Assembly: GCF_008041945.1 (NCBI RefSeq)
Contig: NZ_VKAD01000001.1
Span: 2,170,001 to 2,234,000, forward strand
DNA from: Reinekea thalattae
Lineage (GTDB): Bacteria; Pseudomonadota; Gammaproteobacteria; Pseudomonadales; Natronospirillaceae
Direction: 5' to 3'
Length of the DNA: 64,000 nt
Position 1 is the stretch's first letter. The number at the start of each line of letters is the position of its first letter. Shown in pieces: positions 1 to 9,900 of this stretch. A model generated the notes under the pieces. It saw only the letters and a list, made by a program, of their open reading frames with translations. It was not told where the DNA came from and did not search any database. The translations under genes were made by a program, and so were the position numbers.

Positions 1-45
1 AGCGCTGGCCGTTTCTCCTTACAAATAAAATAAAAGGTTGATCCC

Positions 46-1122
46 ATGACAAAAGTTCTAGATGTCGTAAAACCCGGTGTAGTTTCTGGAGACGATCTGC
101 AAAAACTGCTTGAAGTCTGTAAATCTGAAGGCTTTGCCTTGCCCGCGGTAAACGTTGTTAATACCGATACAATTAATGCGGTTATGGAAGCAGCGGCTAA
201 GGTTAATTCACCTGTTTTTATTCAGTTTTCTAATGGCGGTGCAGCGTTTCTTGCCGGTAAAGGTTTGAAGGGTGAAGGCCAAGAAAATCAAATTCGCGGC
301 GCGGTTGCTGGTGCGAAATACGTGCATGCTATGGCCGAAGCCTACGGCATTCCGGTTATTCTGCACACAGACCACGCGGCCAAAAAATTACTGCCTTGGA
401 TTGATGGCTTGCTTGACGCTGGTGAAGAGCACTTTGCTCAAACCGGTAAGCCTCTGTTCTCATCACATATGCTTGATCTATCCGAAGAGCCGTTAGAAGA
501 GAATTTAGAGATCTGTGCAGAGTACTTAAAGCGCATGGATAAGCTGGGCATGACCATTGAAATTGAATTGGGCATTACTGGTGGTGAAGAAGACGGTGTC
601 GACAACAGCGATGTTGATCAGGCTGACCTATACACCAAGCCTGAAGAAGTGGCGCGTGCTTATGAAGTTTTGAGTGCTATTTCTCCTCGTTTCACCATTG
701 CTGCTTCATTCGGTAATGTTCACGGTGTTTATAAGCCGGGTAACGTTAAGTTGAAGCCAGCTATTCTGGACGCGTCGCAAAAATACTGTTCTGATAAATT
801 TGGTTTACCAGAAAAAGGCTTAACCTTTGTGTTCCACGGTGGTTCAGGCTCAAGTGCTGACGAAATTGCTGAAGCGATCAGCTACGGTGTTGTAAAAATG
901 AACATCGACACTGATACTCAGTGGGCAAATTGGAATGGTGTGTTGGATTATTACCAAGCGAATGAGGCCTATTTGCAAGGCCAGATTGGTAATCCAACCG
1001 GTGAAGATGCGCCAAACAAAAAGTATTACGACCCTCGTGCATGGTTGCGCAAAGCGCAAGAAAGCATGGTTACTCGATTAGAGCAGGCGTTTAGTGAGCT
1101 GAACGCTATAGATCGTAACTAA
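46..1122 (+). CDS. fba: Class II fructose-bisphosphate aldolase
   Basis: Zinc-dependent aldolase that reversibly splits fructose 1,6-bisphosphate into glyceraldehyde 3-phosphate and dihydroxyacetone phosphate in glycolysis and gluconeogenesis (cytoplasm). The 358-residue length and register match the E. coli FbaA type. The HTDH motif gives catalytic Asp109 and zinc ligand His110, IEIE gives Glu174, and His226 (GNVHG) and His264 (FHGGSG) complete the metal site. An AAAGG ribosome site lies about 9 bases before the ATG. It is followed by a strong terminator, so it is the last gene of its unit; whatever lies upstream (often pgk in this lineage) is outside the window. Nothing unusual is visible. 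Confidence 0.97.
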   Translation: MTKVLDVVKPGVVSGDDLQKLLEVCKSEGFALPAVNVVNTDTINAVMEAAAKVNSPVFIQFSNGGAAFLAGKGLKGEGQENQIRGAVAGAKYVHAMAEAYGIPVILHTDHAAKKLLPWIDGLLDAGEEHFAQTGKPLFSSHMLDLSEEPLEENLEICAEYLKRMDKLGMTIEIELGITGGEEDGVDNSDVDQADLYTKPEEVARAYEVLSAISPRFTIAASFGNVHGVYKPGNVKLKPAILDASQKYCSDKFGLPEKGLTFVFHGGSGSSADEIAEAISYGVVKMNIDTDTQWANWNGVLDYYQANEAYLQGQIGNPTGEDAPNKKYYDPRAWLRKAQESMVTRLEQAFSELNAIDRN

Positions 1123-1142
1123 TTGAACAGCCTTGTTCATTT

Positions 1143-1168
1143 AAAGCCGAGCAATGCTCGGCTTTTTT
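1143..1168 (+). terminator. Rho-independent terminator after fba
   Basis: A 10-bp perfect stem (AAAGCCGAGC / GCTCGGCTTT) with an AAT loop is followed by a T run. It sits 21 bases after the fba stop. Nearly the same stem recurs at 47328-47356. Confidence 0.9.
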
Positions 1169-1288
1169 GTGCCTGATAACTTTTGCTTAATAGAGGGCTT
1201 TAGCCACTAAAGTTTCATGTTCCAGTGGGATGGTTTAATCGAGGTGAAAGTGCGTTGAGTTTCATGCTCGAAAATGGCTCAATAATAG

Positions 1289-1324
1289 TGCTCGATATAA
1301 GTGCATTGCACGTAATGAGTGCAA
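1289..1324 (+). promoter_or_regulatory. Tandem NtrC-type enhancer sites
   Basis: TTGCAC-N7-GTGCAA at 1306-1324 is a perfect dyad with the TGCAC-N7-GTGCA spacing typical of NtrC sites. TGCTC-N7-GTGCA at 1289-1305 is a one-mismatch neighbour. They lie about 90-115 bases upstream of the predicted sigma-54 start, a normal distance for an enhancer-binding activator. The site is seen in the sequence; NtrC binding is inferred. Confidence 0.65.
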
Positions 1325-1386
1325 TACTTAGACGTAAAAGCAGAGAAAATTGCACTAAGCTATTATTTTCCTTGGGTTTTTTTAGT

Positions 1387-1402
1387 TGGCATGTACTTCG
1401 CT
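1387..1402 (+). promoter_or_regulatory. Sigma-54 (RpoN) promoter for glnK-amtB
   Basis: TGGCATG-N4-TCGCT places GG at 1388-1389 and GC at 1400-1401, the invariant -24/-12 spacing of RpoN promoters, with one deviation in the -12 element. Transcription would begin near 1413. Together with the upstream NtrC-like dyads this predicts nitrogen-limitation control of glnK-amtB. Confidence 0.65.
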
Positions 1403-1539
1403 TAAAAAGAAATATCGTTGTATTACAGGGCGTATTTGCGCTTTTTGAATGCATTGCCAATCATTTAGATGAAGTTGATTGGACGTTTTATATACCATAA
1501 ACAGAATTGAGTCAGAAAACAGCGCCTGTTGGTGGTTAA

Positions 1540-1932
<393 letters not shown>

Positions 1933-1958
1933 TTTAAGATTCCTAATCGGAGATTAAA

Positions 1959-3200
1959 ATGAACGAAGTATTTGAATTACAGTATGCGTTAGACACGTTT
2001 TACTTCTTAGTATGTGGCGCTTTAGTTATGTGGATGGCGGCTGGCTTCTCTATGTTAGAAGCAGGTCTTGTGCGTTCTAAAAACACCACTGAAATCCTAA
2101 CTAAAAACATTGCACTGTTTGCAATCGCTTGTTTTATGTATTTGGTTTGCGGTTATGCAATCATGTATGGAATGGCTGGAGAAGACGGGCTGCATGCCGC
2201 GGTACCATTTTTAGCTGGCATTACTGGTGACGGTGTTTCAGACGGCGACAGTTACGCTCCGTCTGCTGATTTCTTCTTCCAGGTAGTATTCGTTGCGACT
2301 GCAATGTCTATCGTATCTGGTGCCGTTGCTGAGCGCATGAAGCTTTGGGCATTTTTAGCTTTTGCTGTTGTTATGACAGGTTTCATCTACCCAATGGAAG
2401 GTCGTTGGACTTGGGGCGGTAACCCAGTCTTCGGTCTATATGAGCTAACCATGGTTGACTTTGCAGGTTCTGGTATTGTTCACCTTGCTGGTGCTGCTGC
2501 AGCGCTTGCTGGTGTTATTTTACTTGGCGCTCGTAAAGGCAAGTACGGTAAAAACGGTGAAGTAAATGCTATTCCTGGTGCGAACTTACCGATGGCTACT
2601 TTAGGTACGTTCATCCTTTGGATGGGGTGGTTCGGCTTTAATGGTGGCTCTGTGCTTCAGACTTCTACTGTTGATACAGCTAATGCCGTTGCCGTTGTAT
2701 TCCTAAATACTAACGCTGCTGCCGCTGGTGGTGCGATCTCTGCGATGATCCTAGCGCGCATTCTATTCAAGAAAGCTGACCTTACTATGATTTTGAATGG
2801 TGCTTTGGCTGGCCTAGTTGTTATTACTGCTGGCCCAGATACACCAACTCCTCTACAAGCAACTATTTGGGGTGCTTTAGGCGGTATCTTGGTTGTGTTC
2901 AGCATCCTAGCGCTTGATAAATTCAAGATCGATGACCCAGTGGGTGCGATCTCTGTGCACGGTACTTGCGGTATTTTAGGTCTTCTATTAGTTCCTGTAA
3001 CTAATGGTGATGCGACCTTCGTTGGTCAAATCGTTGGTGCGGTTACTATCTTCGTATGGGTATTCGTTGCTTCTCTAATCGTTTGGGGCATCATCAAAGC
3101 GGTTATGGGTGTTCGAGTCTCTGAAGAAGAAGAGTACGAAGGTGTTGATTTGGCAGAATGTGGTATGGAAGCATACCCTGAGTTCAACAAGGCTTCTTAA
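1959..3200 (+). CDS. amtB: Ammonium transporter AmtB
   Basis: Trimeric inner-membrane channel for ammonium, inhibited by GlnK. The 413 residues are almost entirely hydrophobic, with about 11 membrane spans. The twin pore histidines are visible as His175 (SGIVHLAG) and His334 (ISVHGTCG), and the AMSIVSGAVAERM family signature is near residue 120. The start follows a CGGAG ribosome site. No cleavable signal peptide is evident, unlike E. coli AmtB. Co-transcribed with glnK and closed by a terminator. Confidence 0.96.
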   Translation: MNEVFELQYALDTFYFLVCGALVMWMAAGFSMLEAGLVRSKNTTEILTKNIALFAIACFMYLVCGYAIMYGMAGEDGLHAAVPFLAGITGDGVSDGDSYAPSADFFFQVVFVATAMSIVSGAVAERMKLWAFLAFAVVMTGFIYPMEGRWTWGGNPVFGLYELTMVDFAGSGIVHLAGAAAALAGVILLGARKGKYGKNGEVNAIPGANLPMATLGTFILWMGWFGFNGGSVLQTSTVDTANAVAVVFLNTNAAAAGGAISAMILARILFKKADLTMILNGALAGLVVITAGPDTPTPLQATIWGALGGILVVFSILALDKFKIDDPVGAISVHGTCGILGLLLVPVTNGDATFVGQIVGAVTIFVWVFVASLIVWGIIKAVMGVRVSEEEEYEGVDLAECGMEAYPEFNKAS

Positions 3201-3232
3201 TCGCCCTGTAAACTCGCTAATCAAAACACTTT

Positions 3233-3256
3233 AAAGAGCGCTTCGGCGCTCTTTTT
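3233..3256 (+). terminator. Rho-independent terminator after amtB
   Basis: A 9-bp stem AAAGAGCGC / GCGCTCTTT with a TTCG tetraloop and a T run, 33 bases after the amtB stop. Confidence 0.92.
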
Positions 3257-3330
3257 GTTTTTATTGGAATCTACAAAATAACCGTTAAACTGTAAGACCT
3301 ATTGTTCTGTCGTGTCGCTTAGAGGCCCTA

Positions 3331-4161
3331 ATGAGATTTTTTTGTATTCTGTTTTTGTTATTAACAGCTGGTTGTGCCAGTTTTTCGGTAAATGACCTCT
3401 ATAAAGAGCCGACCTTTAATTATCAGACCACTCAGCTACAGCAGCTTTCGTTTTCTGAACTGTATGCCAAAACGCAATTAACCATTACCAACCACAATGC
3501 CTATAGTTTGCCAATTCAATCCGTTACGGCGCAGCTTATGGTTGCAGGTGAACCAATTATTGCACTGGACAGTCCAATACCAACCTTAGCTCCTTCTTCG
3601 ACAACCAGTGTTGAATTGAATTGGTCATTGGCTTACAGCGCATTAAGTGATGCTGCTCAGATTTACCTATCAGAAAATGAATTGCCGCTAACACTTGCGT
3701 TGACTCCTACGTTTGAAGTGCCAGTCTTAGGTGCTCGTTCGGTTAATTGGCAGCGAGAGTTTTTGGTACCTATTGCTAAAGCGCCTAAAGTGCGAGTAAC
3801 CGATTGGAAAGTCAGTAACATCAGTCTGTCAGCATTAACCTTATCTTTTGATTTGGCGATAGATAATCCGAATGTGTTTTCTTTTGTAACCGAAGATTGG
3901 CAATTGGCGCTGAATACAGAAAATAAAAATATTGCTTCTTTCGATCTCAATGATGGCAGTATCGCCGCTGAATCGGCCACGCAAAAGCAGGTCGAGTTAA
4001 CCCTCGGCTTATTTGATTTAGGGATCGCGGCACTAAATGGACTCAAGCAGGGGAGCTGGCCTGATAGTCTTGAGTTAGATGTCTCCGGCGATTGGCGATC
4101 TGATGACTTGGATGTACCGCTGCCATTGATTACATCTAATAGCCTGAAGGCGCTGTTTTAA
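3331..4161 (+). CDS. LEA type 2 / WHy-domain lipoprotein
   Basis: Predicted lipoprotein of 276 residues: an N-terminal hydrophobic stretch ends in the lipobox LTAGC (Cys15). The rest is beta-rich and appears to contain two copies of a LEA14-like water-stress domain, about residues 35-140 and 150-260. Each copy has the pattern of a strand pair around a conserved Asn (TITNHNAY, LAIDNPN). Bacterial members of this family are envelope proteins of unknown mechanism, sometimes linked to desiccation or stress. It stands alone between amtB and the DUF2058 gene. The family call is from pattern memory, the exact role is unknown. Confidence 0.75.
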   Translation: MRFFCILFLLLTAGCASFSVNDLYKEPTFNYQTTQLQQLSFSELYAKTQLTITNHNAYSLPIQSVTAQLMVAGEPIIALDSPIPTLAPSSTTSVELNWSLAYSALSDAAQIYLSENELPLTLALTPTFEVPVLGARSVNWQREFLVPIAKAPKVRVTDWKVSNISLSALTLSFDLAIDNPNVFSFVTEDWQLALNTENKNIASFDLNDGSIAAESATQKQVELTLGLFDLGIAALNGLKQGSWPDSLELDVSGDWRSDDLDVPLPLITSNSLKALF

Positions 4162-4276
4162 TCTTAGTGAGTTACAATAATATTATCGTTTTATGATAAC
4201 CGTTAGCCTTGAGATTCAGGTGTTTCGGTGTGTTAAATATGCTTCAATGCATTGTTGTTTTTAAAAGGGTTTGATG

Positions 4277-4825
4277 ATGTCTAAATCGATCGCTGATCAA
4301 TTATTGGGACTCGGCTTAGCGGATAAAAAGCAGATTCAGAAAGATAAGGCCGAAAAACGTAAGGCCGATAAGCAGTCGCGTAAACATAAAGATGCAAATG
4401 ACGATGAAGCAAAATTAGCTGTCGAAGCGGCGCGTAAAAAGAAATTAGAGCATGACCGACAGTTAAATCTAGCACGCCAAGCGCAAGCAGATAAGAAAGC
4501 GGTTCTGGCACAAGTTAAGCAAATGGTTGAGTCCGCTAAGATTCATTCGGATGACGGTGACATCAAATATAACTTTGCTGATCGGCTGGATAATAAGATT
4601 AAATCTATTTACGTCACTGACGCCGTTCAGCAAGACTTATCTCGAGGTCGACTTGCCATTGCTGTTAGCGATGGTCGTTACTATGTGATCACAAAAGAAG
4701 TCGCAGATAAGATTGCAGAGCGCAGCGAAAACAGCATTGTATTTATTGCGGATGCCAATAACGATGCACCAGACGAAGACGACCCTTACAAAGACTTTGT
4801 TATTCCCGATGATTTAATGTGGTAG
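4277..4825 (+). CDS. DUF2058 family protein (YaiL-like)
   Basis: Cytoplasmic, very Lys/Ala-rich protein. The first half (about residues 1-90) is a charged helix opening with MSKSIADQLLGLGLADKK, and the second half is a small globular domain ending in an acidic tail. This matches the DUF2058 family (E. coli YaiL), described as nucleoprotein or polynucleotide-associated, without a firm function. The frame opens at a TTG at 4271 followed by ATG at 4274 and 4277; the AAAAGGG ribosome site at 4264-4270 fits the ATG at 4277 (or 4274) best. It ends 4 bases before the next gene and is probably co-transcribed with it. Confidence 0.85.
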   Translation: MSKSIADQLLGLGLADKKQIQKDKAEKRKADKQSRKHKDANDDEAKLAVEAARKKKLEHDRQLNLARQAQADKKAVLAQVKQMVESAKIHSDDGDIKYNFADRLDNKIKSIYVTDAVQQDLSRGRLAIAVSDGRYYVITKEVADKIAERSENSIVFIADANNDAPDEDDPYKDFVIPDDLMW

Positions 4826-4829
4826 GCCA

Positions 4830-6068
4830 ATGACTGATAAAAAAGGATTTACGAGCTGTATTGTGCATCATGACCGTCGGCAAAAATTTTCCAACGGCCC
4901 AGTACATGCGCCAATTTATAATAGCGTGCTTTACAACCATGATAAGACTCAAGATCTGATTGATATCTTTCAAGGAACTAAGGCGGGCTATAGCTATTCT
5001 AGGCAGGCGACACCGACCTCCGATTCACTACAAAATTTAGTCAATGAAGCAGAGCAAGGCATTGGCTCATTAGTTTTTGCAACCGGCATGGCGGCCATTA
5101 GCTCGGTATTTTTAACCTTATTAAAAGCGGGTGATCACCTGATTGCCAGCCAATATTTGTTTGGTAATACCCATAGTTTATTGTTGACCTTGCAAGAGCT
5201 CGGTATCGAAGTCTCTTTAGTCGATACTTGTGATCTCGAATCGGTAATGGCAGCGAAGCAAGCCAATACTCGTATGGTGTTTACCGAAACCATTGCTAAT
5301 CCGGGTACTCAAATTGCGGATTTATCCGCTATCGGTGACTGGTGTGCTGAGCTTGGCTTGGTTTATTTTGTTGATAACACGATGACGTCGCCTTATCTGT
5401 TTCGTCCCAAAGCCGTGAAGGCGGCATTGGTCATGAATAGCCTGTCGAAATTCTTTTGTGGTCACGGTTCTGTTTTAGGTGGTTCAATTACCGATACTGG
5501 TCAATTTAACTGGCAAGATTATCCGAATATTTTTGATGCCTACCGCAAAGGTGATTCCAGTAAATGGGCGCTCATGCAAATTAAGAAAAAATATTTGCGT
5601 GATATGGGCGGAAGCTTAAGTGCAGATGCTGCTTATCAAATCGCAGTAGGTGCAGAAACCATGGCTTTGCGCATGGACCGTTCTAACGCCTCTGCCTTAG
5701 CACTAGCCCAGATGTTAGATGCGCATCCGAAAGTTAAAAAAGTTTATTACCCAGGTCTAGCAACGCATCCTCAACATGACCTAGCGACTAAGCTATTTAA
5801 AAAATACGGTTCGTTACTGAGTTTTGATCTGATTGATGGCGCAGACTGCGCGGCCTTTTTAGACAGTATCGATATGGTATTAAACGCAACCCATTTGGGT
5901 GATAACCGAACCTTGGCGCTGCCTATGGCGAGTACGATATTTTTCGAGATGGGGCCGAAGAATCGGGCCAGTATCGGTATTGGTGATACTATGATTCGAT
6001 GCTCGGTTGGCATTGAAGAGACCGATGATTTGTTATCGGAATTTTCAGCGGCATTAGAGCAATTATAA
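4830..6068 (+). CDS. Cystathionine gamma-synthase family PLP enzyme
   Basis: Member of the Cys/Met metabolism PLP-dependent family (MetB/MetC/MetY/MGL group), 412 residues. The PLP lysine is Lys207 in NSLSKFFCGHG, Asp182 (VDNTMTSP) contacts the pyridine nitrogen, and the YSYSRQATPT region binds phosphate from the neighbouring subunit. The GHGSVLGG context after the lysine is typical of the family. Which reaction it performs (gamma-synthase, beta/gamma-lyase or sulfhydrylase) cannot be decided from these motifs. Gene follows the DUF2058 gene by 4 bases. Confidence 0.85.
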   Translation: MTDKKGFTSCIVHHDRRQKFSNGPVHAPIYNSVLYNHDKTQDLIDIFQGTKAGYSYSRQATPTSDSLQNLVNEAEQGIGSLVFATGMAAISSVFLTLLKAGDHLIASQYLFGNTHSLLLTLQELGIEVSLVDTCDLESVMAAKQANTRMVFTETIANPGTQIADLSAIGDWCAELGLVYFVDNTMTSPYLFRPKAVKAALVMNSLSKFFCGHGSVLGGSITDTGQFNWQDYPNIFDAYRKGDSSKWALMQIKKKYLRDMGGSLSADAAYQIAVGAETMALRMDRSNASALALAQMLDAHPKVKKVYYPGLATHPQHDLATKLFKKYGSLLSFDLIDGADCAAFLDSIDMVLNATHLGDNRTLALPMASTIFFEMGPKNRASIGIGDTMIRCSVGIEETDDLLSEFSAALEQL

Positions 6069-6258
6069 GACATTAGTTATTAACGTTAGGCGTGAAATAT
6101 TATAAAAATTATACGCCAGATAAAAATTATAAACGCGGGAATAGTTGTGTCAGATGCTTGGTTAGTTGGAGCATCGGCACAGCCTTTACTGAGCGACATT
6201 CGATAAACGCAGATCCATCCAAAAACACTAGTGAATATCACTGCGAAGGAAGCACCTG

Positions 6259-6915
6259 ATGGCTCGAGTTCTAATAATTGATGATCACCCATTGTTTCGC
6301 GATGCATTAAGATTATCGCTGATGCAAAAGCCTAAAGAGTTAGCATTGGGTGAAGAAAATGCGATTGATTTTTCAGAGTCATTCGAACAGGCGCGGCGTG
6401 TGCTCAACCATGATGCTGAAATTGAGCTAGTGTTGCTCGATCTACACCTACCTGGCATTGATGGTTTTTGGGGGCTGTTAGAGCTTCGCAAACAGTTTCC
6501 ACATATTGCGGTGTTAATTATTTCAGGCAATGACGAACCCAGTGTTATCGCCAAATCTCGGGTTTGTGGTGCTGTTGGTTTTATTTCTAAATCGTTAGCC
6601 GCCGACAGTATTTTGCATGGCGTGCGCGATGTGTTGCAGGGCATGGAATTTTGGCCAGAAAATATGGTCGAACCGGACGCTGACTTTATCGATGTACCGT
6701 TGCGAATTAACGATTTGACTGATCAACAGATGCGTGTGTTACGCCATCTGCAAGAAGGTCGTTTAAATAAACAAATCGCCTATGACCTCGATATATCTGA
6801 AGCGACGGTCAAGGCTCACGTCACGGCGATCTTTAGAAAACTAAAGGTACTTAACCGAACGCAGGCGGTTATTATGGCGAATCGTCTGGATGTTGATCCG
6901 CCAAGTACAATTTAA
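6259..6915 (+). CDS. crbR: LuxR-family response regulator, CrbR/ErdR type
   Basis: Two-domain transcriptional regulator of 218 residues. The receiver domain (about 1-125) has the acidic pair in IIDDH, phospho-acceptor Asp61 (LLDLHLPG) and Lys111. The LuxR-type helix-turn-helix is at about 155-210 (QIAYDLDISEATVKAHV). It is convergent with the large SSS-type hybrid kinase at 6995-10498. That pairing is the arrangement of CrbS/CrbR in Vibrio and MxtR/ErdR in Pseudomonas, which control acetyl-CoA synthetase and acetate use. The assignment rests on that partnership, so the target genes are inferred. The ATG follows a GAAGGAAG ribosome site. Confidence 0.8.
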   Translation: MARVLIIDDHPLFRDALRLSLMQKPKELALGEENAIDFSESFEQARRVLNHDAEIELVLLDLHLPGIDGFWGLLELRKQFPHIAVLIISGNDEPSVIAKSRVCGAVGFISKSLAADSILHGVRDVLQGMEFWPENMVEPDADFIDVPLRINDLTDQQMRVLRHLQEGRLNKQIAYDLDISEATVKAHVTAIFRKLKVLNRTQAVIMANRLDVDPPSTI

Positions 6916-6994
6916 TTAAAAAATAAAAAGGTAATTCAACAAGCACAAGAAGCTAACGCAATAAGCTTAAAACGTTGCGATTAGTGCCATTTTA

Positions 6995-9900
6995 TTAGCG
7001 GCCATAAACCGAAGCGTTGATCATGGCGCGCAGTGCAATGGCTTTGATAGGTTTCGATAAATAGCCGATGTTTTGTTCTTCCGCCGCCTGCTTGATAGCG
7101 AGGTCTGGGTGCGCGGTGACAAGGATTGCCGGTACTTTTTTGCCTTGCCAATGTTGCTGCAACTCAGAATATAGCGCTAAGCCATTATTTTGTTTGTCTC
7201 GTTTGTCTTTGGTTAAATCGTAGTCGATGATCAGTAAGTCTGGTGCTTCGGATTGATCGAACGCTTGCTGTGCCGATAGTGCCGTACTCACTTGGCAACC
7301 CCAGCCGGTTAGCAGTGTTTTTAAAGCATCGATGTTCCTGGAGTCATCATCGACCACCAGTATGTTGAGCGCTAGTTGATGAGCCGTATGCACTACTTCC
7401 GCAGGCAATGGACTATTCGTTGCCGTACTCTCAGGTACGCTGATCTCAAACATGGAGCCTTTATTTACTTTAGATTTGACTTCAATCGGGTGATTTAAAT
7501 GCTGACTAATTCGACTGACGACAGCAAGGCCGAGCCCGACGCCTTCAGCTTCATGATGATGTTGATCTAAACGCTGAAAGTCTTCAAAAATTTGTTTGAT
7601 ATCCTCTTCGGCAATCCCTAAGCCAGAATCCCAAACCTGGATAACGATGCCGCCCTGTCTTTTTCTTGCCACCAAAAGGACGCCGCCGTTACGAGTGTAT
7701 TTGATTGCATTAGATACTAAATTTTGAATAACTCGGCGTAATGAGCGCGCTTCACTTTTAACAAAATAATTATTTGGCCGAACAATCAGCCGTAAGCCTT
7801 TATTTTTGGCTTGGGCACTGAATTCATCAGCAATGGAATTAAAAAGGCTATTTAATTCTACGTTTTCTTTCAAGGCGTCTTTGCTAATGCCGTCGAGCTT
7901 AGCAATTTCTAACAGTGTAGAAATAAGTTCTTCGGTTGAGCGTAAAGCACTTTCTAATTTTGTTAGTGTTGCATCTTCGCTGTAGTTTTCGTGTAACGCG
8001 GCACTATATAAACGAGCGGCATTGAGTGGTTGTAAGATGTCGTGGCTGGCCAATGCTAAAAATCGTGACTTACTTTTATTGGCCTGTTCGGCTTCATTTT
8101 TTGCTTCCAAGAGTAAGGTTTGTGCGCGCTCACGTTCTTTAATTTCTGCGCGTAAATCCTTATTCATCTGATCTATCTGAGCGGTACGCTCGGCCACTCG
8201 TTGCTCGAGATTTTGCTTTGATTGTTTTAACGCTTCTTGTGTTTGCACGTGTTCGGTTATATCGCTAAAGGTAATAACAAGGCCGCCGTCTGGAATTGGG
8301 TTGCCGCGCATGTCGAGCACCTGGCCATTTTTACGAACACGGATAAAGTTAAACGCAGAACCGGTACTGAGATACTTCAGCCGCTTATTAATTTCATCCT
8401 CAATATCGGCGCCGTGAAAGTCGCTGTTGATTAGGTGGTGACGAATGAGATCCTCCGCTGCAGTGCCGACTTTAAGTTTTTCGGTTGGATAGGGATACAT
8501 TTCGAGGTAGGTTTTATTCCAGGCGGCCAATTTTAAATGGCGATCCATCACAGCAACGCCACTATCAATATTTTCTAGCGTGGAAGAGAGAACCTGCTGA
8601 TTAAAATGAATGGCCTTACTGGTTGCATCGAAAAAACTCACAACCTCTTCAAGATACATATCTCGACCACTCAGTGTCGACTGCAACATCGCCCGAGCTG
8701 AATTAGCACCAACGATTCCTGCCAGTTTACGTTCAACAAAACGAATAAAATCGATGCTCGGTTCTGCGTTGTTCAGCACGTGAATGTTATGTGCTAATTC
8801 GTAGTCTGTTAGCCAATTCTTTACTTGCGCGTCACCCGAAAATCGAGCCAGTAAATTAACCAGTTCGTTGGTCTTAATGTTGGGTTTTTGATACCGAGTG
8901 TCGTGTGAATGGTGAGAAGGTAAAATAAAGGCCGCTGCCTGTAACCGACCTGTTAGAGTGGTTTTTGTAACACTGGATATTTGGAACAATAAAAAGCAAT
9001 TGGCCAGCAGACTAAAAAATATGCAGTGAGTGAGAGGGTCTTCAAAGCGTGAACCAAACAGGTGTTCAGGACGCAGCCAGTTGATAGAAAACGGACCGTT
9101 TGTTAATAGCGTTTCTGCGAGCCAGCCATGACCAATAAGTATTGGTACCATCAGTGTCCAGAACCAAACTAAGCAGCCGCCAATCATGCCGGCGTAAGCG
9201 CCAAAAGCATTCGCCTTGCGCCAGTACAGTCCAAACAGCATTGCAGGTACGACCTGAAAAATCAGTGAAAAGGCAATCAAGCCATTCGTAGTGAGATCGC
9301 CGTCCTGATTAAATGAAAGGTTATAAAGCCAGGCGAGCAATACGATAAACAGGATGACGACTCTTCGAGTCATCAAGATTTTGGTACCAAAAAAGTGCTT
9401 ATCGCGTGACAAGCGGCCTTTGAGCATCGTTGGCAAAAGAGCATCGTTGGTAATCATAGTGGACAGGGTAAAGGTGGCGAGTACTACCATGACGAGAGAC
9501 GCAGAAAAAACACCGATGAACATCAGAACGGTGAGCCACATATGATCACCAATATGCGGAACAAACAGCATAAAGGCTTCGGCTGTCATGCCTAAGCCCT
9601 CATGGAATATCCGATTATGAGCCGCAGCAATGGGTAAAATTGTTAAGCCGACAACTAATAAGTAGAGTGGAAATAACCAGCGCGCAGACCTTAGATTGCG
9701 ATGGCTGTTGCATTCAACAGCACTGACATGGAATTGTTTTGGGAAAACTAAAATAGCACCGGCAGACACGATTATTTGAGTTATAAAGCCGGAATCGATA
9801 TCTTGGCGCGATAATATTTGGTAAGACACCAAGTCGTTGGTAAATTGACTGGGCTGTGCATAAAAAACAAAAACGATGTATATCGCTAAAATAATAAGTG

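Noticed and set aside
1215-1460. 81-residue open frame on the minus strand in the same region
   Set aside because: Same region is better explained as regulatory DNA; no ribosome site or recognisable protein.
1225-1500. 91-residue open frame on the plus strand before glnK
   Set aside because: GTG start with no good ribosome site, no family resemblance, and it overlaps the NtrC-like and sigma-54 elements and an opposite open frame of similar length.
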